A stretch of 64,000 nucleotides of DNA from Desulfuromonadaceae bacterium. GTDB lineage: Bacteria > Desulfobacterota > Desulfuromonadia > Desulfuromonadales > Desulfuromonadaceae. Location of the stretch: contig JAFGXV010000049.1 of NCBI GenBank assembly GCA_016936455.1, positions 61,767-125,766 of the forward strand. The letters run 5' to 3'. Under the pieces are notes generated by a model, which worked only from the letters and a program-made list of their open reading frames with translations, had not been told where the DNA came from and did no database searches. Both the position numbers and the translations under genes were made by a program. This document shows positions 34,912 through 43,389 of the stretch, in pieces (the first letter of the stretch is position 1; every line of letters starts with the position of its first letter).

Positions 34912-36276
34912 GTGACCGGAAAAGGCAAACAGCAGATCGGTTTTGCCGAAGTGCCCCTGGACCAGGCCTGTGGTTACGCCGCCGAAGATGCGGATCTGAC
35001 CTGGCGGCTGTATGAGAAATTTGCTCCTCTGCTGTCGACGGACAGTGAGGAGAATCGGCTGGGCCAGCTCTTCTCTCAGGTGGAGATGCCGTTGCTTGCT
35101 GTGCTGGTCGAGATGGAATGGGCGGGCGTGGCCTTGGACTGTGACGGCCTGCAACAGCTCAGCGCGGATTTCGCTGGTCAGATCGGGCAGCTGGAACAGC
35201 AGATTCACCAGCTGGCCGGCCGCGCGTTCAATATCAACTCTCCCAAGCAGCTGGGGGAAGTACTGTTCGATGATCTGTCTCTGTCCCGCGGCAAGAAAAC
35301 CAAGACCGGCTGGTCCACCGCCGTTGACGTGCTCACGGCTCTGGCCGATGAGCACGAAATTGTGGCCAAGGTGCTGGAGTACCGTTCGCTGACCAAGTTG
35401 AAGAGTACCTACAGCGACAGCCTGCCACCTCTGGTTGACCAGGGAGGGCGACTGCATACCTCATTCAATCAGGCGGTCACGGCAACGGGGCGCCTTTCCT
35501 CCAGCGAGCCGAATCTGCAGAATATTCCCATTCGCAGCGAGGATGGACGACGTATCCGCGAGGCTTTTGTCCCCGCGGCGGGCTGCGTTCTGCTCAGTGC
35601 CGATTATTCCCAGATTGAACTGCGTGTGATGGCCCATCTGGCCGATGAGCGCGGCCTGCGGCAGAGTTTTCTCGACAACGAGGACATTCATCGTCGTACC
35701 GCCAGTGAGGTGTTCGGCGTGTTCCCGGAAATGGTGACGGATGAAATGCGCCGCCGGGCCAAGACCATCAATTTCGGTGTCCTGTATGGCATGGGAGCAT
35801 TCAGTCTGGCCAAGGACCTGGGGATTTCGAACGCCGAGGCCCGGCAGTATATCGACAGCTATTTTGCCCGCTATCCGGCCGTGCTGACCTTTATTGAGCG
35901 GCAAAAAGAGTTCGCCCGTGAGCATCAGTATGTGGAAACCCTGCTTGGGCGCCGCTGCGCCGTTGCGGATATTCTGAGCAAAAACGGTCAGATTCGCAGC
36001 TATGCCGAGCGCAACGCCGTCAATTACCCGGTGCAGGGCTCGGCGGCGGATGTCATCAAGGTGGCCATGGTCCGCATCGCGCGCAGCCTGCAGCAACAGG
36101 GTCTGGCCAGTCGCATGATCCTGCAGGTTCATGACGAACTGATTTTTGAAGTGCCGGAGGCGGAGCTGGCGACGATGCGTGAGCTGGTGCAGCGGGAAAT
36201 GGAACAGGCCGTTGTTCTGTCCGTGCCTTTGGCGGTGTCCGTGGGCTGGGGAAAAAACTGGCGCGAAGCCCATTGA
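34912..36276 (+). CDS. polA: DNA polymerase I, 3' part (end of 3'-5' exonuclease + polymerase)
   Basis: 454 codons in frame with the preceding fragment. It begins with the end of the exonuclease domain (CGYAAEDADLTWRL carries the YxxxD motif), then the polymerase domain: motif A LLSADYSQIELRVMAHL, O-helix RRRAKTINFGVLYGMGAF, motif C LQVHDELIFEV. A GTG directly follows the amber codon and could allow reinitiation, giving a Klenow-like protein, but no strong ribosome site precedes it. With the upstream part and the amber residue the gene would encode a normal 897-residue PolA. Confidence 0.85.
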   Translation: MTGKGKQQIGFAEVPLDQACGYAAEDADLTWRLYEKFAPLLSTDSEENRLGQLFSQVEMPLLAVLVEMEWAGVALDCDGLQQLSADFAGQIGQLEQQIHQLAGRAFNINSPKQLGEVLFDDLSLSRGKKTKTGWSTAVDVLTALADEHEIVAKVLEYRSLTKLKSTYSDSLPPLVDQGGRLHTSFNQAVTATGRLSSSEPNLQNIPIRSEDGRRIREAFVPAAGCVLLSADYSQIELRVMAHLADERGLRQSFLDNEDIHRRTASEVFGVFPEMVTDEMRRRAKTINFGVLYGMGAFSLAKDLGISNAEARQYIDSYFARYPAVLTFIERQKEFAREHQYVETLLGRRCAVADILSKNGQIRSYAERNAVNYPVQGSAADVIKVAMVRIARSLQQQGLASRMILQVHDELIFEVPEAELATMRELVQREMEQAVVLSVPLAVSVGWGKNWREAH

Positions 36277-36389
36277 TGTAGTCCTTGCCGTTTCGCTAAC
36301 CGACTGAAATCAAAAACACCACAGTCATGGTTGGACGCCATCGTCCCCCGTGGCCTCTCGATGTTGACCAGGCAAGTCATAACAATGAC

Positions 36390-36416
36390 TTGAATTTGCT
36401 GGATTTCGGTTATACT
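36390..36416 (+). promoter_or_regulatory. Possible promoter of the dehydrogenase-like gene
   Basis: TTGAAT, 15 bp, TATACT about 45 bp upstream of 36461. The -10 is good; the spacer is short. Confidence 0.35.
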
Positions 36417-36460
36417 ATCGCCCAAGGACTAAACTTCAGATGCGGTAGAGGAGGCAGTAT

Positions 36461-37327
36461 ATGATCAAGAAGATTGGCTTTATCGGCCTTGGAACAGTTG
36501 GTAAATCCATGGCCCAAAACTTGTTTAAAGGCAATTACAAGTTGACCGTGTATGACTCCCGCAAAGGAGCCATGGATGAACTGGCGGCCCTGGGGGCGAT
36601 CGCAGCGAGCAGCTCGGTCGAGGCGGCCAGGGGGCAGGATATGGTGATTACTGTTCTTCCGGACCAGGGTGAGCTGAAGCAGATGCTGTCAACCGACGGC
36701 GGATTCCTCGCCGCGCTTGATCCCGGAACTCTGCTGTGCGATATGGGGACCCATTCTCTCGAGATTACGAAGGAAATTGAGAAGCTGGCAGGTCAACGCA
36801 AGATTCAGTTTCTGGATGCGCCGGTGTGGGGGACTAAAGAGCACGCAGCTCACGGTCTGCTCACCATTCTGGTTGGCGGTGATAGTTCGGTGGTCAGCCG
36901 TGGTCGTGAGGTGCTGACCTACATGGGCCTGAATATTCTCCATGTGGGTGCGGTTGGCGACGCAACCCGCATGAAGTTTGTTGTGACCCTGATGCAGTCT
37001 CATCTGATGGAGGCTCTGGCCGAGAGTCTGGTGTTTGGTGAGCGCCTGGGGTTCAGCAATGACCAGATCATGGAAGTTCTTGATGCGGGTGGCGTGGCCT
37101 CTCCGCTGCTGCATAAGAAGGGTCGCTCTGTTGCGCGCGGCGATTTTACCCGCAATCTGGCGCTGAAATACGTTTATGAAGGCCTGCGCAAGGTTAAGGA
37201 AGCGGCTGACATCACCGGTGCCCGCCTGCCGGCGATGGAATCGGTGCTTGATGTCTACGGGGAAGCTATGGCGGATGGTCGCGGTGAAGAGGATTTCTCG
37301 GCGGTTATCAAGGTGCTTAAAAAATAG
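36461..37327 (+). CDS. Beta-hydroxyacid dehydrogenase-like NAD(P) enzyme with altered active site
   Basis: 288-aa protein with an N-terminal Rossmann fold (IGFIGLGTVGKSMAQNL; VYDSRKGA) and the all-helical dimer domain of the 3-hydroxyisobutyrate/tartronate-semialdehyde reductase family. The catalytic Lys is kept (K172 in RMKFVV). The Asn four residues later is Thr, the substrate loop DAPVSGG is DAPVWGT, and MSTxS is MGTHS. Similar domain order argues for a dehydrogenase, but the substrate is probably not a standard small hydroxyacid. It is possibly preceded by its own promoter and is followed by a strong terminator. Confidence 0.8.
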   Translation: MIKKIGFIGLGTVGKSMAQNLFKGNYKLTVYDSRKGAMDELAALGAIAASSSVEAARGQDMVITVLPDQGELKQMLSTDGGFLAALDPGTLLCDMGTHSLEITKEIEKLAGQRKIQFLDAPVWGTKEHAAHGLLTILVGGDSSVVSRGREVLTYMGLNILHVGAVGDATRMKFVVTLMQSHLMEALAESLVFGERLGFSNDQIMEVLDAGGVASPLLHKKGRSVARGDFTRNLALKYVYEGLRKVKEAADITGARLPAMESVLDVYGEAMADGRGEEDFSAVIKVLKK

Positions 37328-37353
37328 TCCGGGTTCTCAGATGATAACGGGAT

Positions 37354-37386
37354 GCGGGGAAGCTTCGGCTTCCCCGCTTTTGTTTT
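37354..37386 (+). terminator. Intrinsic terminator after dehydrogenase-like gene
   Basis: Perfect 10-bp stem GCGGGGAAGC with TTCG tetraloop, then TTTTGTTTTT. Downstream of 37327. Confidence 0.9.
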
Positions 37387-37433
37387 TCCCGTTTGTTCAA
37401 ACCGGTCTTTTAACTGCAGGGAACAAAACAGCG

Positions 37434-38267
37434 ATGCGAAAAATTATTTCACTGACGGCCTTCCTCTCTTTTCTGCTGTTGCTGCTCACCAGTTTCGTTC
37501 TGTTGATCATGCCTCATGGTCGGGTGACCTACTGGGCAAACTGGACATTCTGGGGGTTGGCAAAGGACGAGTGGGATGCGTTGCATCTTAATCTGGGGTT
37601 GCTGTTTCTGGCTGTGGGGCTGTGGCATACGGTGCTGAACTGGGGCGCGATTGTGCGTTATCTTTCCGCCGTCCCCGGAAAATTGCTGTCCCCGTCTTTT
37701 CACGCCGCACTGCTGATCACGCTGTCCTTCTGTCTGGGAACCTATCTGCAGGTGGTGCCTTTTTCCTGGGGGCCGGAACTGGCTGGGTGGCTGAAGGAGC
37801 GCGGAACGCGCATCTATGGCGACCCGCCCTATGGCCATGCGGAATTGTCGCCATTGAGTATGCTGGTGCGCAATACCGGCCTTGATGCTGAGGCCGTGCG
37901 TGAGCGGATTGATGCTGAGAAACTGGTGATTGTTTCCTGGGAGGCACCGGTCAAGGAGCTGGCCGCCGCCAATGGATTGAGCCCGCAGCAGTTTTTTGAA
38001 CGTCTGCAACCTGCTGTTGTACCGGGGCAGGTGCAGCCGCTGCCGCCCGTGGCGCCAGTCGGCATTGGAAAGCGTCCGCTGGCTGAAATCTGTCGGCAGT
38101 ACGATCTGCCTGTCGAGGCGGTGGTGCGGATGCTGGAGCAACGGGGCTTCCCAGCGCTTCAGCCGCAGTGGACCCTTAAGGACATGGCCAGCCGGTACGA
38201 AACGACCCCCATGGCGGTCTATGAGCAGCTGCATCGTGTCAGTCTCGAACTGGTGCCTGGGCGCTAG
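37434..38267 (+). CDS. DUF4405-type membrane protein
   Basis: 277-aa protein with an N-terminal hydrophobic segment (about 8-30, LTAFLSFLLLLLTSFVLLIM), a second (about 52-68, LHLNLGLLFLAVGLWHTVLN) and a third (about 88-110). The order and the conserved His (residue about 66) resemble DUF4405/cytochrome-b-like membrane domains. The C-terminal half is soluble with repeated EICRQYDLPVEAVVRMLEQR-type helical units. The function is unknown. The start is ATG 37434, with only a weak ribosome site. Confidence 0.7.
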   Translation: MRKIISLTAFLSFLLLLLTSFVLLIMPHGRVTYWANWTFWGLAKDEWDALHLNLGLLFLAVGLWHTVLNWGAIVRYLSAVPGKLLSPSFHAALLITLSFCLGTYLQVVPFSWGPELAGWLKERGTRIYGDPPYGHAELSPLSMLVRNTGLDAEAVRERIDAEKLVIVSWEAPVKELAAANGLSPQQFFERLQPAVVPGQVQPLPPVAPVGIGKRPLAEICRQYDLPVEAVVRMLEQRGFPALQPQWTLKDMASRYETTPMAVYEQLHRVSLELVPGR

Positions 38268-38286
38268 CCCGCCGTGACGTCACAAC

Positions 38287-38324
38287 AAAAAAGCCCCACG
38301 TCAATTTTGACGCGGGGCTTTTTT
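38287..38324 (+). terminator. Bidirectional terminator
   Basis: AAAAAAGCCCC arm, CGTCAA / TTGACG inner stem, GGGGCTTTTTT arm. It ends the membrane protein gene (plus) and the TonB-receptor gene (minus), both converging here. Confidence 0.85.
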
Positions 38325-38356
38325 GTTGCCTGTCCGGGGCGATCGGTATCGCTTTG

Positions 38357-40213
38357 TTAATAGCGCCAGGTTACGCCCGCAATCAACCAGCGTCCCGGCA
38401 GCGGGACAAAGCCAGCTTCGATGCCTTTTTCGTCGAGCAGGTTGGTCGCGGTGACATGTGTCTGCCAGTGGGGATCAATTTGCCAGCTGAGCCTGCTGTC
38501 AACAACCGTAACGCTGTCACCCAGCAGTCGTTTCTCATAGCGCATTTTTAGGCTCTGCTTCACGGTTGGCCACCAGGCAAAAAGCAGCCCGGCATGGGCC
38601 TGGTGGCGGAGGTTGTTGAGACTGTATTTGGTCTCCAGACCCTGGCTGTCCATGTTCACGTCAAGGTAGGTATAGGAGAACGAAATCTGCTCCAGTGGCC
38701 TGAAAAAAGATAGCGGTTCGCGTAGCTGGCAGCCTAGTTCGATTCCGGTCGTTTCACTTTCAGCGACATTGCGTACCTGCCATGGTTGCGTTTCGCTGGT
38801 GCGAGCCCAGTCAATCAGGTCGTCACTGTCGCGGTAGAACAGGCTGGCTTCCATTTTAAGCCGTCCCTGCTGCCAGCGCAGGCCGGTTTCCCAGGTCCAG
38901 GATTGCTCAGGATTCAGATCGGGATCACCGATGTTGCTGGGGGTGCTGTAGTACATTTCAGTATAGGTCGGAATGCGGAACGATTTGGCCACCGAAGCGA
39001 ACCAGTGCAGATTGCGCTGCAGCTCAAGGTTCATTTCCGCCCCCGGCCAGTATTCCCAGCCCCATTTCGAGGCGTAGACCGCCGACAGCCCCCCACCGAG
39101 GGTCAGTCGCTGGAGCAGTCGGATACGGTGGTTGAGAAACAGGCTGTGCTGGTTGCGGGCGTGGTCACCGAGGCTGCTGCTGGTGATTTGCTCCCAGTCG
39201 CCGGTGTAGCCGAAACTGGTCTTCCCGAGGCGGCTGGTTCCATTGGCCTGAAGATCAAGGCTGTAACGGTCAGTGTCGCTGCTGTTTTCGTACCATTGGT
39301 CGCCATATTGGTAACGGTAGCAGTCTTCGTGGCGATTGTAGGTGATCGATGGTCGCCAGTGGAGTGAGCCGCTATCGAGGTTGGCGGTAACATAACCCAG
39401 CCAGCTGGTTGTTCGCTCTTTCTGGCCTGACGCATCGAAGTAGTAGCGGCTGGCCCCGAAGTCCTTGTCGGTATAAGCCAGACCTGTTTCCAGCAGTTTT
39501 CCTGCAATCTCTCCACTGGTCTGGTAGTTGAATGTCTTGGTGTTGAAGCCCGTCGGTTCATTCTCGTCAAAGCCCGATGAATACTGATGGCCGGCTGCCA
39601 GCCGGTGCTGCCAGCTTCCGGTTGTCGTTACGGCTGAACCATGCAGCGCCAGATATTCGTTTTCCCCGCTGTCGAGGCGGAAACTGAGCGGTGACTGCTG
39701 CCCGGCGCGGGTGATGATGTTGATGACGCCGGCCATGGCGTTGGCTCCGTAGAGCCGGGCTCCGGGGCCCTTGATGATTTCGATGCGTTCAATGTCGTCG
39801 AGGCCAAAGGGGATATCCAGGTTGTGGTGCCCAGTCTGCGGGTTGCTGACACGGAGGCCATTGACCAGGACCAGGGTCTGCTCAAAGCTGCTGCCACGGA
39901 TGCTCACGTCGGCCTGAATTCCATGGCTGCCACGCTGGCGGACGTCGACCCCGCTGACCTGCTCGAGCAGGTCGTAGAGCGAGTCGCCGGGAGCATTTTC
40001 AATGTCTTTGCGGCTGATGACGGCAACCGTTTGGCTGGTTTCATTCAGGGGCTGTGTGGTGCGTGTGGCTGTGACCACCAGAGTGCCCAGTTCGTTTTGC
40101 TGACCAGAGATGTCAGCATGGCCGGGATGGGGTAGCGCAACAAGCTGGATCAACAGGCAGAGCAGGCCAAACCAGTTGCGCTGCTGTTGGTGAATGGATG
40201 GCAGAAAGAGCAT
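38357..40213 (-). CDS. TonB-dependent outer-membrane receptor (BtuB-like)
   Basis: 618-aa outer-membrane transporter. It has a signal sequence (FGLLCLLIQLVALPHPGHA), a TonB box and plug (TLVVTATRTTQ; SVRGSSF-like VSIRGSSFEQTLVLVNGLRV; IEIIKGPGARLYGANAMAGV) and a 22-strand barrel ending in an aromatic residue (AGVTWRY). Substrate specificity is not determinable: a B12 or iron-siderophore receptor are both possible. No cobalamin riboswitch is seen upstream. ATG 40213 is chosen because AAAGGA precedes it and the signal peptide then starts at the correct place. Confidence 0.9.
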   Translation of the reverse strand: MLFLPSIHQQQRNWFGLLCLLIQLVALPHPGHADISGQQNELGTLVVTATRTTQPLNETSQTVAVISRKDIENAPGDSLYDLLEQVSGVDVRQRGSHGIQADVSIRGSSFEQTLVLVNGLRVSNPQTGHHNLDIPFGLDDIERIEIIKGPGARLYGANAMAGVINIITRAGQQSPLSFRLDSGENEYLALHGSAVTTTGSWQHRLAAGHQYSSGFDENEPTGFNTKTFNYQTSGEIAGKLLETGLAYTDKDFGASRYYFDASGQKERTTSWLGYVTANLDSGSLHWRPSITYNRHEDCYRYQYGDQWYENSSDTDRYSLDLQANGTSRLGKTSFGYTGDWEQITSSSLGDHARNQHSLFLNHRIRLLQRLTLGGGLSAVYASKWGWEYWPGAEMNLELQRNLHWFASVAKSFRIPTYTEMYYSTPSNIGDPDLNPEQSWTWETGLRWQQGRLKMEASLFYRDSDDLIDWARTSETQPWQVRNVAESETTGIELGCQLREPLSFFRPLEQISFSYTYLDVNMDSQGLETKYSLNNLRHQAHAGLLFAWWPTVKQSLKMRYEKRLLGDSVTVVDSRLSWQIDPHWQTHVTATNLLDEKGIEAGFVPLPGRWLIAGVTWRY

Positions 40214-40263
40214 GGCGGATCCTTTGGTATGTAAACGCAGTGTTTGGTTTTGGTTGACGGTGA

Positions 40264-40292
40264 ATTGAAGCAAAATGGCCCTGAGTTGTCAA
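40264..40292 (-). promoter_or_regulatory. Probable promoter of the TonB-receptor gene
   Basis: Minus strand TTGACA, 17 bp, TTCAAT. The -35 overlaps the palindrome AGTTG-T-CAACT, a possible operator. Confidence 0.5.
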
Positions 40293-40458
40293 CTTTTGTT
40301 TATTGGTAATGGATTATGGTTTACGATTGGTGCGGGGCGGGCCTTTGGTGTCTGGAGTGGTTCTTGGAAAAAAGATTAATATAATGAAAAACATTCTGTA
40401 GATAGCCTGTTTTCGTGCTAAAGTATCAAAACCGTTTTTGGTCAAGGGAGACGTTTCG

Positions 40459-41511
40459 ATGGCTGAACAGTGTAATGATCGTCGTTTGCTGGAGATGTTG
40501 CATCGGCGAAATGAAGAGCTTGAGACGCTGGTTCAGATTGGAAAGACGCTGACGTCGACTCTGGACATCGAAGAACTGACAAATATTATCATTGAGAAAT
40601 CCAATCTGCTTTTCAAATCCCGTGCCTGGACCCTGCTGCTGGTTGACGAGCTGGCTGGTGACCTTATTTTTGAGGTGGTGGTTTCCGATGTCGGCCCGCA
40701 GCTCAAGGGACAACGCCTTTCCCTTGGGGAGGGGATTGCCGGCTGGGTGGCTCAGCATCGGCGCACCGTGTTGCTGGATGACGTATCGAACGATGAGCGT
40801 TTTACCGCGGCCGATCGTCGCCAAACCGGGTTCAAGCCGCGTTCTATTGCCTGTGTGCCAGTCCAGATTCAGGGTCAGTTGCTGGGTGTGATGCAACTGG
40901 TCAACGGGATGCATGATCCTCCCTTTGACCAGAATGATCTGATGCTGCTGGCGGCGATTTCTGATTATGTCGCTATCGGTATTTCAAATGCTCGCAACTT
41001 CAGCCGGGTGCACGAACTGGTGATCACCGATGATCTGACCGGATTGTTCAATGCGCGCTACTTCGACGATCTGATGGATATCGAGATCAGCCGTGCGCAG
41101 CGCTTTGGTTCACCGCTGTCGCTGGTGTTTATGGACCTTGACCACTTCAAGCAGGTCAATGACACCCACGGCCACCTGGTTGGTAGCCGCATGTTGTCGG
41201 AACTCGGTTTTCTGATCAAGGAGCGCATTCGCTCGGTGGATTTCGGTGCGCGCTATGGTGGCGACGAGTTCGTGCTGATTCTGCCCCAGACGGGCAAGCA
41301 AGGCGCCTATGAGCTGGTCAGTTATCTGAGAGAGATGATCAATAGCTATGTTCTGACCACGGAAACCGGGGCTCACGTCCAGGTGACGGCCAGTTTCGGC
41401 ATTGCCACTCTGCCCGATGACGCCGACAACAAGATTGATCTGATCCGACTGGCGGATAACCGGATGTACAAAGTAAAAGAGACGACGCGTGACGCCATCA
41501 TGATGGAATAG
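40459..41511 (+). CDS. GAF-GGDEF diguanylate cyclase
   Basis: 350-aa cytoplasmic enzyme making c-di-GMP. A coiled N-terminus (about 1-35) leads to a GAF domain (about 40-180), then GGDEF (about 185-345) with an intact active site RYGGDEFVLILP and an I-site RxxD five residues before it (RSVDFGARYGGDEF), so product inhibition is likely. The GAF ligand is unknown. ATG 40459 follows AAGGGAG. Confidence 0.93.
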   Translation: MAEQCNDRRLLEMLHRRNEELETLVQIGKTLTSTLDIEELTNIIIEKSNLLFKSRAWTLLLVDELAGDLIFEVVVSDVGPQLKGQRLSLGEGIAGWVAQHRRTVLLDDVSNDERFTAADRRQTGFKPRSIACVPVQIQGQLLGVMQLVNGMHDPPFDQNDLMLLAAISDYVAIGISNARNFSRVHELVITDDLTGLFNARYFDDLMDIEISRAQRFGSPLSLVFMDLDHFKQVNDTHGHLVGSRMLSELGFLIKERIRSVDFGARYGGDEFVLILPQTGKQGAYELVSYLREMINSYVLTTETGAHVQVTASFGIATLPDDADNKIDLIRLADNRMYKVKETTRDAIMME

Positions 41512-41561
41512 GGTAAGGCACCGTATCCCGGTGCATTTAAGAATTTTCCGCAGCCAAAAAG

Positions 41562-41594
41562 AAAAAGGCAGGTCCTGACGAACCTGCCTTTTTA
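41562..41594 (+). terminator. Bidirectional terminator between cyclase and tRNA-Thr
   Basis: AAAAAGGCAGGT / ACCTGCCTTTTT stem with an 8-nt loop. T-runs on both strands suit termination of the cyclase gene and of the minus-strand tRNA. Confidence 0.85.
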
Positions 41595-41599
41595 TATCC

Positions 41600-41675
<76 letters not shown>

Positions 41676-41791
41676 CCGTGAATTGACGTGTTCGTTTTTT
41701 ACCTGAGCTGTCGTGTCCTGTCAAGGTATAACGGCAAAGAAGCCAAGTTGCTTCGGCCGCTGGCCATCATGAAAGAAAGAGGGAAAAAGAA

Positions 41792-42085
41792 GTGAAGAAA
41801 ATTACAGCCGACCATCAGCTCTATCGGCGTACCGTACAGCGCTGGGGAGAGGATGCGCAGTATGATCAGGCGATAGAAGAATGTGCCGAACTGATTACAG
41901 CGCTGTTGCACTATCGCCGTGACAAGGTGGCGGATCAGCAGATTATCGATGAACTGGCCGATGTCAGCCTGATGGTGGGGCAACTCAGCTGGATGTTCGG
42001 CGAAGAGCGGGTTCAGCAGGCGGTGGAACGCAAGCTGGAAAAACTGGAAGGTTTGTTGGCCGATCCGGAGCGGGACCGTCTCTGA
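41792..42085 (+). CDS. MazG-like nucleotide pyrophosphohydrolase
   Basis: 97-aa all-helical protein with the MazG/dUTPase-type motif EECAELITAL and, after a 21-residue gap, DELADVSLMV (ExxE...ExxD metal site). It probably hydrolyses non-canonical NTPs. GTG start at 41792. Its stop overlaps the mntP ATG (TGATG), so the two are translationally coupled. Confidence 0.8.
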   Translation: MKKITADHQLYRRTVQRWGEDAQYDQAIEECAELITALLHYRRDKVADQQIIDELADVSLMVGQLSWMFGEERVQQAVERKLEKLEGLLADPERDRL

Positions 42086-42645
42086 TGACGTTTTTGACCT
42101 TTTTAGGGCTAGCCGTTGCTCTGGCTATGGATGCATTTGCCGTGGCATTGGCCGCTGGTGCGGTGCTGCCCTGTGTGACGGGGCGCCACCTGTTCCGGCT
42201 GAGTTTTCATTTCGGGCTGTTTCAAGGCCTGATGCCGATTCTTGGCTGGCTGGCCGGGGTGCGACTGCAGGAGATGATTGCCGCCTATGATCACTGGGTG
42301 GCGTTCGCGTTGTTGGCCTGGGTTGGTGGCAAGATGATTTACGAAGCCTTTGCCCACGACGATGGTGAGACGCAACGCTGTGACCCGACCCGAGGCGTGA
42401 CGCTGATCACCCTGTCTGTGGCAACCAGTATTGATGCTCTGGCCGTCGGTCTGACGCTGGGTGTGCTCGGGGTCAGTGTCTGGTGGCCGGCCCTGCTGAT
42501 TGCCGTTGTCGCCGCGCTATTCACCTTGGCGGGCATGTTGCTCGGCTGCCGGATCGGTGAGTTGTGGGGGCGACGGATGGAGGTTGTTGGTGGCCTGGTG
42601 CTCTGTGGTCTGGGGCTGAAGATCCTTGCGGAACATTTGGGGTAA
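42085..42645 (+). CDS. mntP: Manganese efflux pump MntP
   Basis: 186-aa inner-membrane exporter with six predicted helices in two similar halves. Each carries the metal-site Asp motif (ALAMDAFAVAL near residue 16; TSIDALAVGLTLG near residue 115). Protects against excess manganese. Coupled to the MazG-like gene upstream. No mntP riboswitch was recognised in the short upstream region. Confidence 0.9.
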   Translation: MTFLTFLGLAVALAMDAFAVALAAGAVLPCVTGRHLFRLSFHFGLFQGLMPILGWLAGVRLQEMIAAYDHWVAFALLAWVGGKMIYEAFAHDDGETQRCDPTRGVTLITLSVATSIDALAVGLTLGVLGVSVWWPALLIAVVAALFTLAGMLLGCRIGELWGRRMEVVGGLVLCGLGLKILAEHLG

Positions 42646-42684
42646 GTCGCCGGTGTCTTTTAGCTCAAAGGATTTGGTTTGACG

Positions 42685-43389
42685 ATGAAACTTCCTCCCT
42701 TGCGGCCGGCGACGCTGTTGCGCCGTTATCAGCGTTTTCTCGCCGATATTGAATGGCCCGACGGCAGCCGCACAACGGTTCACACCCCGAATACCGGCAG
42801 CATGATGCAGTGTGCCGTGCCCGGTTCCGCGGTGCTGGTGTCAGACAGTGGTAATGCCGAGCGCAAATACCCTCAGACGCTGGAACTGATTCAGGTCAAT
42901 GGCCACTGGGTTGATATCAATACCCAACGCAGTAACCGGGTGGTTGCCGAGGCGCTCCAGTCTGGTGTGATTGATGGCCTCAGTGGATTTGCCGTTCAGC
43001 CGGAGCGGAAGTTGGGCGATAGCCGCATTGATTTTTTGCTGACGAAGGCGAACTCGACGGAGCGGGAAGACAGACTGTGGCTGGAGGTGAAAAACGTGAC
43101 CCTCATGGGCAGTCCGGTATGCGCCTGCTTTCCCGATGCCGTTACCGAGCGCGGCCGCCGTCATCTGCAGGAACTGATGGCCGCGGTGGCGCAGGGAGAT
43201 CGGGCCGCTGTGCTGTTTCTGGTGCAGCGCGCCGAGGCTGAACTATTTTCGCCGGCCGGGGACATTGATCCGGCCTATGCCGATCAGCTACGTGCTGCGC
43301 TGGAGGCCGGTGTCGAAGTGTTTGCCTGCCAGAGCGTCACCTCGGCCGACGCAACCCGGATTGCCCGGCGTCTGCCGGTGGTGGTCTGA
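42685..43389 (+). CDS. sfsA: DNA/RNA nuclease SfsA
   Basis: 234-aa SfsA family protein. Motifs: RYQRFLADIEWPDGS, HTPNTGSM, DINTQRSN, SRIDFLL, and WLEVKNVTLM plus FPDAVTERGRRHLQEL, the nuclease-like site. Binds DNA and may act as a nuclease; its sugar fermentation phenotype in E. coli is indirect. ATG 42685 is used, but the in-frame TTG at 42679 is better spaced from AAGGA. The stop overlaps the tmcAL ATG. Confidence 0.9.
   Translation: MKLPPLRPATLLRRYQRFLADIEWPDGSRTTVHTPNTGSMMQCAVPGSAVLVSDSGNAERKYPQTLELIQVNGHWVDINTQRSNRVVAEALQSGVIDGLSGFAVQPERKLGDSRIDFLLTKANSTEREDRLWLEVKNVTLMGSPVCACFPDAVTERGRRHLQELMAAVAQGDRAAVLFLVQRAEAELFSPAGDIDPAYADQLRAALEAGVEVFACQSVTSADATRIARRLPVVV

Noticed and set aside
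40214..40458. Cobalamin riboswitch upstream of the TonB receptor
   Set aside because: No B12-box (GCCACTG-like) or riboswitch-like paired regions were found. The same was true upstream of metH.
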